DNA of 64,000 bases from Mycolicibacterium sp. GF69 (GTDB taxonomy: Bacteria > Actinomycetota > Actinomycetes > Mycobacteriales > Mycobacteriaceae), in contig NZ_QMEW01000013.1 of NCBI RefSeq assembly GCF_003284965.1, forward strand, positions 62,001 through 126,000. Reading direction: 5' to 3'. The stretch's first letter is position 1; every line of letters begins with the position of its first letter. The position numbers and the translations under genes were made by a program. Positions 53,944 to 62,518 of the stretch are shown here, one piece after another. The notes below the pieces were generated by a model. It saw only the letters and a program-made list of their open reading frames with translations, was not told the DNA's origin and made no database searches.

Positions 53944-55029
53944 GTGACTGTGACCGAGAAGGTACTTCGTCGTATCGACAAGACGCCCGTCCCCACGGTT
54001 CGACGTGTCCCGGTCCTCGCACTGACCGTCGTCCTTGCGTTCCTCACGGTGGTGAGCATTGTGGTCTCGGTCGCCTTCGGCGCCGAGCACATTCCGCTCG
54101 ATGATGTGTGGCGTACTGTTGCGGGCCGCTTCACCGGCGCCCCGGGTGATTTGGGATACGACGTGATCATCTGGGACCTGCGTCTGCCGCGCTCGGTGCT
54201 GGCGGCGACCGTGGGTGCGGGTCTGGCGCTGGCCGGAGCCCTCATGCAGGCACTCGTGCGGAATCCGCTGGCCGAGCCCTACCTGCTCGGCGTCTCCGCA
54301 GGTGCGACGGTAGGCGCGACGGCGGTGATGACCCTCGGCGCGCTCTCCGCACTAGGGATATGGGCGCTGTCCGGCGGTGCGCTGATGGGTGCGTTGGTAG
54401 CGACACTCGCCGTATACCTGGTGGCGCGTGCACAAGGAGGGCTGACTGCATTGCGCCTGATCTTGTCGGGGGTGGTGCTCTCCTCGGCGTTCATGGCGCT
54501 GTCGTCGCTGCTGGTGTTCACTGCCGGCGATCCGCATGCCGCCGAGGCCGTGATGTTCTGGTTGCTCGGCAGCGTTGCCGGAGCGACGTGGGCGAAGGTG
54601 CCACTTGCGGGCGCGGTGGTGTTGATCTCGCTGGGCGGGGCGCTGTTGATTCATTCGTGGCTCGATGCTTACGCCACCGGCGCCGACACGGCCACCTCTC
54701 TCGGCGTACCGGTACGAGCGCTGCGCAATGCACTGTTTTCGATTCAGGCGGTGCTGGTCGGGGTGCTCGTCGCCGTGGCCGGCGGTATCGGGTTCGTCGG
54801 GCTCATCGTGCCGCATGCAGCGCGGTTGGTCGTGGGAGCCACCCATCGCGCGATGCTGCCGGTGACTGTCTGTGCGGGAGCGCTTTTCCTGGTGTGGGTG
54901 GACGTAATCGCGCGGGAGATGGCGTCGCCACGGGAGATGCCGCTGGGCATCGTCACCGGTCTCATCGGCGCACCGGTCTTCTTGTTCCTGATGGGACGTC
55001 GGCGGTACGAGTTCGGGACCCAACCATGA
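53944..55029 (+). CDS. btuC: BtuC-like FecCD permease
   Basis: The 361-residue permease of the FecCD family is likely to import cobalamin: it has about nine to ten TM segments and the usual RLPRSVLAATVGAGLALAG and NPLAEPYLLGVSAGA blocks. GFVGLIVPHAARLVVG is typical. GTG at 53944 follows a GAGG ribosome site. It is the first gene after the cobalamin riboswitch; its stop overlaps the ATPase start by four bases. Confidence 0.87.
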   Translation: MTVTEKVLRRIDKTPVPTVRRVPVLALTVVLAFLTVVSIVVSVAFGAEHIPLDDVWRTVAGRFTGAPGDLGYDVIIWDLRLPRSVLAATVGAGLALAGALMQALVRNPLAEPYLLGVSAGATVGATAVMTLGALSALGIWALSGGALMGALVATLAVYLVARAQGGLTALRLILSGVVLSSAFMALSSLLVFTAGDPHAAEAVMFWLLGSVAGATWAKVPLAGAVVLISLGGALLIHSWLDAYATGADTATSLGVPVRALRNALFSIQAVLVGVLVAVAGGIGFVGLIVPHAARLVVGATHRAMLPVTVCAGALFLVWVDVIAREMASPREMPLGIVTGLIGAPVFLFLMGRRRYEFGTQP

Positions 55030-55850
55030 GTGCGGCACCACTTGAGGCGCGAAGTCTTTCGGTGAGCGCGCATGGCATTCGATGCTGCCGAGGTGGCCGA
55101 TCCATCGTGTCCGGGGTTGATCTGACGGTCACTGCCGGTACGCGCCTGGCCGTGGTCGGGCCGAATGGCGCAGGCAAGTCCACGCTGCTTCGCGTCCTGT
55201 CCGGTCTCGATACACCGGCATCCGGAACGGTCCGAATCGAAAGCGACGATCTGCACCGGATGCCCGCCCGACTCCGGGCACGCACCATTGCCGTGGTCGG
55301 ACAGGAAGAGCGGCCTTCGGGCGAGCTGACGGTGGCCGAGGCCGTGGGCCTGGGGCGGACGCCGTACCGAAATCCGTGGTCGAGTGGCGTAGTCGGGGAG
55401 CAGGACATCGTCGACGACGCCCTGAACACCGTAGGCCTGGCCGGATGGGGCGATCGGTCGTGCGCCCAGCTTTCCGGTGGTGAACGCCACCGCGTCGTGC
55501 TCGCGCGGGCGCTGGCTCAGCGAACCGCGGTGCTCGTCCTCGACGAACCCACCAACCACCTCGACGCCGCATGGCGACTGAGGTTCATGCACATCCTCGA
55601 TGACCTCGAGTGCACGGTCATCGCCGCCATGCACGACCTTGACTTGGTGCTAAGACATTTCGACGCGGTCGCCGTCGTCACCAGCGGGCGAATCCTGGCC
55701 CATGGGCCGCCCCACGAGGTCCTGAGCCCGGAGTTGCTGTGGCAGGTGTTCGACGTCGCCGGCCTCGTGATTGCCCATCCCACGACAGGCCAGCCCCACC
55801 TTCTGCTCACCCACCCCAACTGCACAACCGACCAAAAACGAGGAATATAA
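55026..55850 (+). CDS. btuD: BtuD-like ABC transporter ATPase
   Basis: The 274-residue ATPase has Walker A GPNGAGKSTLL near residue 45, Q-loop and signature LSGGERHRVVLARAL near 140, Walker B LVLDEPTNHLD and a switch His in AAMHDLDLVLRH. ATGA overlaps the permease stop at 55026. It energises the B12 importer; the riboswitch controls the operon. Confidence 0.9.
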   Translation: MSAAPLEARSLSVSAHGIRCCRGGRSIVSGVDLTVTAGTRLAVVGPNGAGKSTLLRVLSGLDTPASGTVRIESDDLHRMPARLRARTIAVVGQEERPSGELTVAEAVGLGRTPYRNPWSSGVVGEQDIVDDALNTVGLAGWGDRSCAQLSGGERHRVVLARALAQRTAVLVLDEPTNHLDAAWRLRFMHILDDLECTVIAAMHDLDLVLRHFDAVAVVTSGRILAHGPPHEVLSPELLWQVFDVAGLVIAHPTTGQPHLLLTHPNCTTDQKRGI

Positions 55851-55852
55851 CT

Positions 55853-56932
55853 GTGGCACAGACATTTCGGTCTCGAGCACTACACTTCGGCTTGGCCGCC
55901 TCAGTCGCGGCGGGGTGGTCGAGCGCGTGCAGTTCGCAGCCAGAGGTGTCCGCCGCATCTGACACCGTGACCGTCATCAACTGCGGTGCGGAAGTCACCT
56001 ACGGCCAGCCGCTCGAGCGGTTGTTCGTCAACGACGGCGGGATGATCGCCATCGCGCTGGCCGCCGGCGCCCGCGAGCAGATGACCGCGGTCAGTTCGAT
56101 GGCCCGCGATGTGGATGTGCTCCGCCTCGAATACGGCTCGCAGGTAGACACGCTCAACGAAGTTGCTCCGGCACAGCCGAGCTTGGAGAACATCGTCGGC
56201 GCGAAGCCGCAGCTGCTCTTCGCCGGATACAACTACGGCATGGGGGAGGCCCGGGGCATCACACCCGAAATCCTTGCGACGCACGGCATCGACGTCTATC
56301 AGTTGTCCGAGGCCTGCCGCCAGGTCGAAGGGGAGGCCGTCCGGGGCACCATGGACCCGTGGGTCGCGCTCGATACCGACCTGCGCAACCTCGGAACCAT
56401 CACCGGACATCCCGAGCAGGGCGCCCAAGCAGCGGACGCGATCGCCGCGAGACTGGAAACGTTGCGTGCCGCACCACAACCGGAGGAGAAGCCGACGGTC
56501 TTCGTCTTCGACAGCGGTACCGACACCGTGTTCTCTTCCGGGGCATTCGGCGGGCCACAGGGAATCATCGACGCGGCCGGTGCGCGCAACGCAACCGAGG
56601 ATGTCCAGGACACCTGGACAACGGTGAGCTGGGAGCGGATCACCACCGCCGACCCGGACCTCATCGTCTTCGTCGACTATCCGGGCCAGACCGTCGAGCA
56701 GAAGGTTGCAGCTCTCCGGAGCAACCCCGCCAGCCGGAATCTCACCGCGGTGCGTGAAAGCCGGTTCATCAACCTTCCCTACGCCATGTGGGTCTCTAGC
56801 CCGCTGAACATCGACAGCGCGGAGATCCTCCGCTCAGTGCTCGAAAAGCACGGCCTCGCACCGCGATCCGGCATCACACCAACCCTGGACGTGACACAGC
56901 TCGGTCTCGCGGGCAACGACTGGCTGAAATAG
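55853..56932 (+). CDS. btuF: BtuF-like cobalamin-binding lipoprotein
   Basis: The 359-residue protein is a predicted lipoprotein (lipobox WSSACSS near residue 22) with a bilobal class III substrate-binding fold. It starts with GTG at 55853, two bases after the ATPase stop, with AGGA upstream. EATYGQPLERLF-like and TTADPDLIVFVDYPGQT segments are typical of FepB/BtuF proteins. Function as the B12 receptor follows from the riboswitch and the ABC partners. Confidence 0.88.
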   Translation: MAQTFRSRALHFGLAASVAAGWSSACSSQPEVSAASDTVTVINCGAEVTYGQPLERLFVNDGGMIAIALAAGAREQMTAVSSMARDVDVLRLEYGSQVDTLNEVAPAQPSLENIVGAKPQLLFAGYNYGMGEARGITPEILATHGIDVYQLSEACRQVEGEAVRGTMDPWVALDTDLRNLGTITGHPEQGAQAADAIAARLETLRAAPQPEEKPTVFVFDSGTDTVFSSGAFGGPQGIIDAAGARNATEDVQDTWTTVSWERITTADPDLIVFVDYPGQTVEQKVAALRSNPASRNLTAVRESRFINLPYAMWVSSPLNIDSAEILRSVLEKHGLAPRSGITPTLDVTQLGLAGNDWLK

Positions 56933-56964
56933 GCGCGTGAGCGCTCGCGTAGCTGGCCTGATAA

Positions 56965-57393
56965 TCAGGCGCGCTCGAGTGCGAGCACCGGGATGGTGCG
57001 GACGCCGGCGGTTTTCTTCTCGTAGTCGGCGAAGCCGGGGTAGCGGCGAGCTTGCTCACCGTAGATGCGGTCGCGGTCGCCGCCGGTTATCTCGGTGACC
57101 CTGACCGTGTGGGTATCGGTACCGAGCTCGATCTGCGCGGTGCCTGCGGCGGTGAGGTTGTAATACCAGGCTGGGTGAGTCGGGGCGCCCGCTTTGGAGG
57201 CGAAGACATAGATGATGTCGGGATCGTTGGCGTCGGGCAGATACATCATGGGCGTGACGTTCTGCTTGCCGGTTTTGCGACCCGTGTGGTGGACGAGAAC
57301 CATCGGCGCACCCTCGAAGTTGCCGCCGACGCGGCCTTCGTTGGCGCGAAACTCGTTGATTATCTGCGTGTTCCAGTCATCGGGTGCGCTCAT
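56965..57393 (-). CDS. Ddn-family F420-dependent nitroreductase-like protein
   Basis: The 142-residue protein belongs to the deazaflavin (F420)-dependent nitroreductase family. VLVHHTGRKTGKQNVTPMMY covers the cofactor-phosphate region, and KAGAPTHPAWYYNLTA contains the His-Pro-x-Trp-Tyr-x-Asn block of the family. It probably reduces an F420-linked substrate such as a quinone or lipid. The ATG at 57393 follows GGAAG by nine bases; TTG at 57402 is an alternative. It is converging with btuF. Confidence 0.9.
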   Translation of the reverse strand: MSAPDDWNTQIINEFRANEGRVGGNFEGAPMVLVHHTGRKTGKQNVTPMMYLPDANDPDIIYVFASKAGAPTHPAWYYNLTAAGTAQIELGTDTHTVRVTEITGGDRDRIYGEQARRYPGFADYEKKTAGVRTIPVLALERA

Positions 57394-57513
57394 CGCGTTC
57401 AACTTCCGTTGGTCGTCATGGCCCGGTCTGGCGCGGCGTGAGCTAGTTCTCGCCGCTCGCGCGGATACAGCCGCAGGATACCCGTCCTCGGTGATGCGAA
57501 GGCGCCGATCGGC

Positions 57514-59232
57514 TCATCCCAGGATCGTTCGTGCAGCGCGCTCTGCAATGAGCATGACCGGAGCGTTCGTGTTGCCGGAAGTGATGGTGGGCATCGCCGA
57601 AGCATCTGCCACTCGAAGACCGGCGACGCGGTATACGCGGCAGTCAGTGTCGAGCACAGTGCTGGCTGACCGTGGAATACCTTGGGCATCAAAGGCTCCC
57701 ATCGCACATGTGCCCACCGGATGAAAGATGGTGGTACCCAATTCACGAGCGGCCTGCTGCAGGTCTTCATCACGCACCAACTGCGGGCCGGGAAGCAATT
57801 CTTCGGGGCGATAGCGGGCCAAGGCCGGTGCGGCCATGATCTGCCGTGTCATTCGCAGGCCGCGCACAGCGATGTGACGATCCGCCTCGGTGGACAGGTA
57901 ATTGCAGAGGATCTTCGGGTACGTCAGCGGATCCGCGTCGACCATCCGCACATGGCCACGTGAGGTTGGGCGCAGATTACAGACCGACGGTGTGATCGCG
58001 CCGAAGCGGTGCAGCGGTTCGCCGAACTTGGCCAGCGACAGGGGCTGCACGTGCCACTCCAGATCGGGACTGACCAGTGCGGGGTCGCTTTTGGCGAATG
58101 CGCCCAGCGTGGAGGGTGGCATCGTCAGCGGTCCTGAACGCAGCAGCGCGTACTGAAGTCCCATGCCCCCACGGGTGATCCAGTTCCGATACAGGCTGTT
58201 GACCGTCCGGGCGCTCCGCACCCGGTAGATGGTTCGAAGCTGCAGATGGTCTTGAAGGTTTTCCCCCACTCCTGGTAAATCGACGGCCACCGGTACCTGA
58301 TGCTGTGTGAGCAGTTTGGCCGGTCCCAGACCCGAGACCTGCATGAGATGCGGCGACCCGATCGCGCCTGCGCTCAAGATCACCTCACGGCGAGCACTGA
58401 CGTCGACGATTCGGCCGTCTTTGAGTAGCCGCACCCCGGTGGCGCGGTGCGCAGCCGTGGTCCAGGCACCGCGACGCTGATCCGCTCGGACCTGGTCGTC
58501 CATCAGTAGACGCAACGCCTGGGTCTGGGTGTAGACGGTGAGATTGCGTCGGTGGGTGACCGGATGCAGGAACGCATCGGCCATCGACCAGCGTCGCCCG
58601 CGCCGTTGATTGACGTGAAAGTATGCGCTGCCGGAGTTGTCACCACGGTTGAACTCCGCGATCGGGACGATGCCCAACTCGGCCGCGGCGGACTGCCAGG
58701 CGTCCAAGATCTTCCAGCGCACCCGCGGCCGCTCCACGCGGATCTCGCCACCGGCGCCGTGCCACTGGTCGGCACCGCCAAAATAGTTTTCCAACTCCTT
58801 GTAGATCGCCAACGTCTCGCCAGGGCGGTCGGGGCCACCCCAGAGCCACCGGTTGTCCCCGGTGGCGTGCGCCCACAGGTCGTAATCGGTTGACTGCCCG
58901 CGCATGTGGATCATCGCGTTGATCGACGAGCAGCCGCCGATCACACGGCCACGCGCGTAGTGAATGCTGCGGCCGGCCAGACCGGGATCGGGCTCGGTCG
59001 TGAAGCACCAGTCGGTGCGGGGGTTGGCGATCGTGTACAAGTAGCCCACCGGCACCTTGATCCAGAACCAGTTGTCCTTGCCGCCGGCCTCGATCAGGAG
59101 CACCCGGTGGTCAGGGTTGGCGCTGAGCCGATTGGCGAGCAGGCACCCCGCACTGCCTGCTCCCACGATGATGTAGTCGAATTCGGCGTCAAGCGGGATT
59201 CCTTGATGGTCCCTGAATCTCACCGCTACCAC
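57514..59232 (-). CDS. GMC oxidoreductase (choline-dehydrogenase-like)
   Basis: The 572-residue GMC flavoprotein has the FAD motif DYIIVGAGSAGCLLANRLS, the first GMC signature ARGRVIGGCSSINAM near residue 95, and the second signature GAIGSPHLMQVSGLGP near 285. The catalytic His is in FHPVGTCAMG near 510 and the Asn in TSGNTNAPVM near 555. It oxidises an alcohol, perhaps a choline-like or long-chain alcohol. Start GTG at 59232. It is not beside a choline operon, so the substrate is open. Confidence 0.9.
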   Translation of the reverse strand: MVAVRFRDHQGIPLDAEFDYIIVGAGSAGCLLANRLSANPDHRVLLIEAGGKDNWFWIKVPVGYLYTIANPRTDWCFTTEPDPGLAGRSIHYARGRVIGGCSSINAMIHMRGQSTDYDLWAHATGDNRWLWGGPDRPGETLAIYKELENYFGGADQWHGAGGEIRVERPRVRWKILDAWQSAAAELGIVPIAEFNRGDNSGSAYFHVNQRRGRRWSMADAFLHPVTHRRNLTVYTQTQALRLLMDDQVRADQRRGAWTTAAHRATGVRLLKDGRIVDVSARREVILSAGAIGSPHLMQVSGLGPAKLLTQHQVPVAVDLPGVGENLQDHLQLRTIYRVRSARTVNSLYRNWITRGGMGLQYALLRSGPLTMPPSTLGAFAKSDPALVSPDLEWHVQPLSLAKFGEPLHRFGAITPSVCNLRPTSRGHVRMVDADPLTYPKILCNYLSTEADRHIAVRGLRMTRQIMAAPALARYRPEELLPGPQLVRDEDLQQAARELGTTIFHPVGTCAMGAFDAQGIPRSASTVLDTDCRVYRVAGLRVADASAMPTITSGNTNAPVMLIAERAARTILG

Positions 59233-59343
59233 ATTAAGCGGGCAAGCGACTTTTCGCGCTCATCGTCGGGCATGGTGGTGCCGGCCTTGCGCGCCGTCAA
59301 ATTGGTGCGTGGAAGGATGGTGCCGTCGACTTAGCCTTGAGCC

Positions 59344-60027
59344 ATGGGCGAGGGGGCAGTCAACGGTTCATTGCAACGGGCTTACGAGGCGATGGTCTCC
59401 GGCGATGTCGGCCCGTTCCTGCGCGCACGTGGCTTTGACATTTCGGCCTGCAGTTTCAAGCGGGAGCGGGGACCGGTCTACGACATGATCTACCTTCAGC
59501 CCGACTGGCACAACGGCACGATGGCGTGGCATGGATTCTTCGTCAATGTCGGTATCGGATCAGCTGAGGTCGACGCCGCGTGCCCGGGATACGAGCGAGC
59601 GAGATATCCCCTCAAAGGTTCTTTATTGCAACGTCGTTGGGAGGACTTGGTACCCGATCTGCCGTACGAGGTGCGGTTCGACCACCGCACCGACATGCGA
59701 CAGTTCGCCGCTGCGCTCTGCGACTCCTTTGACCTGGTACTGGCTGAGATGGAACAGATAAGCACCACAAAGCAATTGGTGCGGTACGCAGTCGACAACA
59801 ACTTGCTCATCGAATACGACAAGACCTGCCGGTACCTGGCTGCAATCGATGACATCGACACGCTGACGGAATACGTGACAAGGCTGCACGATTGCTTCGG
59901 GCATCAGGACCGTTGGTCGATCTTCAGCCGCGAGATCAGCACGGCTGCTGGGCGCTGGGCGCGAGAACTGGGGAAGCGCGGATTACGCGACCCGAGTACC
60001 ACCAGTGGCGGGTGTGAGCCTTCCTGA
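59344..60027 (+). CDS. DUF4304-domain protein
   Basis: The 227-residue protein fits DUF4304, a family of unknown role often found beside mobile or defence genes. The N-terminal block FLRARGFDISACSFKRERG and a WHGFFVNVGIG strand are visible. No catalytic or membrane feature is evident. Start ATG at 59344. It marks the left border of the toxin-antitoxin island and may be part of it. Confidence 0.7.
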   Translation: MGEGAVNGSLQRAYEAMVSGDVGPFLRARGFDISACSFKRERGPVYDMIYLQPDWHNGTMAWHGFFVNVGIGSAEVDAACPGYERARYPLKGSLLQRRWEDLVPDLPYEVRFDHRTDMRQFAAALCDSFDLVLAEMEQISTTKQLVRYAVDNNLLIEYDKTCRYLAAIDDIDTLTEYVTRLHDCFGHQDRWSIFSREISTAAGRWARELGKRGLRDPSTTSGGCEPS

Positions 60028-60084
60028 CGGCAACGGCCCATCTTGCACTACGGGATGTCTTACAAAACGTCGTACGCTGCTGCT

Positions 60085-60300
60085 ATGGCTGACACGATTA
60101 CCTTCCGGCCGGACGACGACACAGCGAAGGCGCTGGAGGTTTTGACGAAAGACGGCACGGCTGTGTCCGCAGCCGTTCGATCTGCTCTCATTGATGCCGC
60201 ACGACGGAAAGCCAATGCCACGATTCGCGTGGAGGCGGAAGCCCTTGCCGAAGACCGGTCCGACCGCGCTGAGGCCTTGCAGGTGCTGCGCGATATGTAG
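60085..60300 (+). CDS. Ribbon-helix-helix antitoxin, copy 1, truncated
   Basis: The 71-residue product has an RHH-type N-terminus (MADTITFRPDDDTAKALEVL) like the copy at 62285 and is about 83 percent identical to it by eye. The last six residues (ETLRAW in the other copy) are lost because GAG became TAG. Start ATG at 60085, with a TACGCT -10 at six bases, so leaderless. The toxin gene begins eight bases later, with no overlap. Confidence 0.82.
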   Translation: MADTITFRPDDDTAKALEVLTKDGTAVSAAVRSALIDAARRKANATIRVEAEALAEDRSDRAEALQVLRDM

Positions 60301-60307
60301 ACGCTGC

Positions 60308-60619
60308 GTGCTTGGTGAGGTTTTTCGGTTACATGCCTCGCGGGGGAGTCGTGGTCACGAGCAGTCCGGTTCCCGATACGCCGTAGTAGTCCAGTCAGAT
60401 CAAGTGCCGCTGTCGACCTGGCTGGTTGCACCGACGTCCACGTCGGCTCGTGCTGCCAGCTTCCGACCCGAGGTTGAGATCGGCGGCGTGAACACCCGGG
60501 TGCTTGCTGAGCAGACCGCGGCGGTCGATCCAGGGAGGCTCGGCAAGAGCGTCGGGTTCCTCAGCTTCGACGAAATGCGCCGCGTCGATGCGGCCCTACG
60601 CGTCGTTCTCGATCTATGA
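60308..60619 (+). CDS. mazF: MazF/PemK-type toxin, copy 1
   Basis: The 103-residue toxin has the MazF/PemK fold: GSRGHEQSGSRYAVVVQSD near residue 12 and TSTSARAASFRP near 43. It is about 91 percent identical to the copy at 62508. MazF toxins are ribosome-independent mRNA interferases. Start GTG at 60308. Its antitoxin has lost its C-terminal tail, so neutralisation may be altered. Confidence 0.85.
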   Translation: MLGEVFRLHASRGSRGHEQSGSRYAVVVQSDQVPLSTWLVAPTSTSARAASFRPEVEIGGVNTRVLAEQTAAVDPGRLGKSVGFLSFDEMRRVDAALRVVLDL

Positions 60620-60661
60620 GCCCTGCGCCGTCACCACATCAGGCAAATGACAATTGGCGGG

Positions 60662-60687
60662 TACTGGTAACCCTGCATATTCGATTC
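60662..60687 (+). repeat. R element, copy 1
   Basis: TACTGGTAACCCTGCATATTCGATTC lies between mazF copy 1 and the zeta toxin gene; its core is shared with R2 and R3. It differs at few positions in a 26-nt core. The 216-bp gap here has no gene. Confidence 0.75.
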
Positions 60688-60835
60688 CTGCAAATCGTCC
60701 AAACCGACTGAGCGACTTGCCAGCGACGTCCGAACATCCGCTGCTCCGTGACCTCCGGCTCACGGATGTTTGCCTGCATACCGAAGGCACCGGGACCTAT
60801 CGTGTCTGCCTGCCCCAGGCAAGCGCAGCTGCCCG

Positions 60836-61426
60836 CTAATCGCTGGCCGACGGCTGCCAACGCTCGGTCAGCGGAGCCGGCGTCCATGGCGGCCAATCGG
60901 CGGAGCCCACGACGAATCCTCCGCTGAGCTGAGCGACGATGCGCGGCCCGCGAACTGCGCTGTTGTCGTAGAACGTTGCGGCGTCGGCACGCTGAGCCGC
61001 GGCGGCGACCAGTACCCAAAGGCGTTGGTAGCGTTCCCGGATCTTGCGTTCGGGCACGTCGTGTCCGCCGGCGGCGACGCGGTGGCGCACGCGCCGCACA
61101 GCGAGGTCCTCGGGGACGAGAACGCCATGCAGGAGGACTGTATATCCGGCAGTTTGCGCGGCATCGATCAGCTGCAGTTTGGACGGATGAGAGAACACCG
61201 TCTCGGCGATGAAGGACTCCCCGAGTTCGATGAGCCGAGCCCGGGTCCCGGCTGCGATGCGCGCGGCTTCGTAGGAGTGTTCGGCGGGCGCCTCGGGCCA
61301 ACGGTGTTTGGCGATCTCATCGGCGTTGACGACAGCGCTGTTGGGCAACAGCGAAGCGAGCGTCAACTCAATGAAGGTGGACTTGCCTGCGCCGTTGGAT
61401 CCAACCACCAGGTCGAGTCGTTTCAT
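60836..61426 (-). CDS. Zeta-type toxin (P-loop kinase)
   Basis: The 196-residue P-loop protein matches zeta/PezT toxin-like ATPases: Walker A LVVGSNGAGKSTF near residue 8, then a VNADEIAKHRWPEA segment and an AETVFSHPSK block near 73. Zeta toxins phosphorylate UDP-N-acetylglucosamine and inhibit wall synthesis. The ParD-like antitoxin gene lies 37 bp upstream, in the same operon. Confidence 0.82.
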   Translation of the reverse strand: MKRLDLVVGSNGAGKSTFIELTLASLLPNSAVVNADEIAKHRWPEAPAEHSYEAARIAAGTRARLIELGESFIAETVFSHPSKLQLIDAAQTAGYTVLLHGVLVPEDLAVRRVRHRVAAGGHDVPERKIRERYQRLWVLVAAAAQRADAATFYDNSAVRGPRIVAQLSGGFVVGSADWPPWTPAPLTERWQPSASD

Positions 61427-61463
61427 GGGTACTACCGGTCACCGACCGTCGAGGACGACGAGG

Positions 61464-61850
61464 TCACCGGTGTTCGAGGATCGCCGTGCTGCCGTCCGGA
61501 CGGTATTGCACGAGGTCGCCGTTCTCATCGAGGGCGACGGTGGTGATCCCGCGTGCCGCCAGTACCTTGCCGTAGTCGACGGTGGCGAGGTCCTCTTCGA
61601 TGGCGGCGGTGATCTCGGCGTTGAATACCGCGCCTTCCTCGGTGGAGAGTTCGCGCAGAGGTGTGTCGCCGGCGAGCGCGGCTTCGACCTTGCGGCGTGC
61701 GGCGCTCTGCTGACTCGATACTGCGCGCCCCACCCGTGCCCAGTGGTCGAGTTGCGCCTTGGCCGATCGGCTCTGGCGAGATCCCTCGGCTGCAGCGCTG
61801 TCCATCAAATCCGCGGCGACGCGCGTCACCCGGTCCGCCGTGTCCGTCAT
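61464..61850 (-). CDS. ParD-like antitoxin paired with zeta toxin
   Basis: The 128-residue protein is a ParD-like antitoxin with a MTDTADRVTRVAADLMD N-terminal segment (candidate DNA-binding) and a C-terminal part predicted to bind toxin. ATG at 61848-61850 follows GGAGG closely; a GTG at 61868 is the alternative. It precedes the zeta toxin gene and has TGTAGCA operators upstream. Confidence 0.75.
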   Translation of the reverse strand: MTDTADRVTRVAADLMDSAAAEGSRQSRSAKAQLDHWARVGRAVSSQQSAARRKVEAALAGDTPLRELSTEEGAVFNAEITAAIEEDLATVDYGKVLAARGITTVALDENGDLVQYRPDGSTAILEHR

Positions 61851-61860
61851 GGCGCCTCCA

Positions 61861-61896
61861 TGTAGCACTCAGATACGAGTGTAGCAAAATGCTACA
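61861..61896. promoter_or_regulatory. ParD operator, TGTAGCA repeats
   Basis: TGTAGCA-aaa-TGCTACA (61880-61896) is a perfect 7-3-7 palindrome, and another TGTAGCA is at 61861-61867. CACTC/GAGTG arms link them. It overlaps the promoter of the antitoxin-zeta operon and is the likely autorepression site. Confidence 0.65.
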
Positions 61897-61998
61897 TCGA
61901 GGGTCTGCAGATAGTGAGCGTTGAAGCCCGCCAGACCGTATTGCGAAAACGCCAGTTTCAACGAGAAAGGACACAAGGGGAGGAGGAGTAGCGGGCGA

Positions 61999-62053
61999 CT
62001 GCGCAAAACGGCGAGCTTTACTGGTAACCGCCATATTCGATTCCGTCGTACTC
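61999..62053 (+). repeat. R element, copy 2 (extended)
   Basis: Core TACTGGTAACCGCC.TATTCGA at 62019-62043. R2 and R3 also agree outside the core, from CTG.GCAA.ACGGCG to a CGTA.T.C end, giving roughly 55 nt. It sits in a gap between the ParD promoter and the next cassette. Confidence 0.75.
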
Positions 62054-62110
62054 CACCTGAATCGAGCGCCGACACGAGCGCTGGGCAGGACTGGAGCCTC
62101 TGATCTTTAT

Positions 62111-62128
62111 AGTGGCACGGGTGCCACT
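62111..62128. promoter_or_regulatory. Palindrome at a vestigial promoter
   Basis: AGTGGCAC-gg-GTGCCACT is a perfect 8-2-8 palindrome next to TATAGT (62108-62113), a good -10. It is an operator-like site directly before the mini-ORF at 62136. Confidence 0.6.
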
Positions 62129-62135
62129 GAGAGCA

Positions 62136-62201
62136 ATGGCCGAGACGATCCAGACGCGCATGTTCTGTTTGCTACCGGCAACACCAGTTGTCGGTGGATA
62201 G
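62136..62201 (+). pseudogene. Vestigial 21-codon ORF after an operator
   Basis: An ATG eight bases after the palindrome opens a 21-codon frame (MAETIQTRM start) that ends at TAG. It may be the start of a lost antitoxin gene. No domain is recognisable. Confidence 0.35.
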
Positions 62202-62284
62202 GCGCTGCTGGGGTTGCCGATGCTGGGTGAAAAACACTCATGTGGATCCAGCGGTCGTCTTACAAAACGTCGTACAATGTTGCA

Positions 62285-62518
62285 ATGGCGGACACAATCA
62301 CCTTCAGGCCCGACGAAGACACATCGAAGGCGCTGGAGGTCTTGACCAAAGATGGAACCGCCGTGTCCGTAGCCGTTCGAACTGCCCTTATCGATGCCGC
62401 ACGACGGATGGCCGGCGCGGCGCTTCGGGCCGAGGCGGAAAGGCTTGCTGAAGACGAGTCCGACCGCGCTGAGGCCGTACAGGTGCTGCGCGACATGGAG
62501 ACGTTGCGTGCGTGGTGA
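62285..62518 (+). CDS. Ribbon-helix-helix antitoxin, copy 2, intact
   Basis: The 77-residue RHH antitoxin (MADTITFRPDEDTSKALEVL) is intact, with the ETLRAW tail. TACAAT (62273-62278) is a -10 that puts the transcription start at its ATG, so leaderless. Eighteen bases upstream are identical to copy 1 (TCTTACAAAACGTCGTAC). The toxin gene overlaps its last 11 bases. Confidence 0.87.
   Translation: MADTITFRPDEDTSKALEVLTKDGTAVSVAVRTALIDAARRMAGAALRAEAERLAEDESDRAEAVQVLRDMETLRAW

Noticed and set aside
61897..61998. GGGGAGGAGGAG ribosome-site-like sequence
   Set aside because: No coding frame of convincing length follows it.
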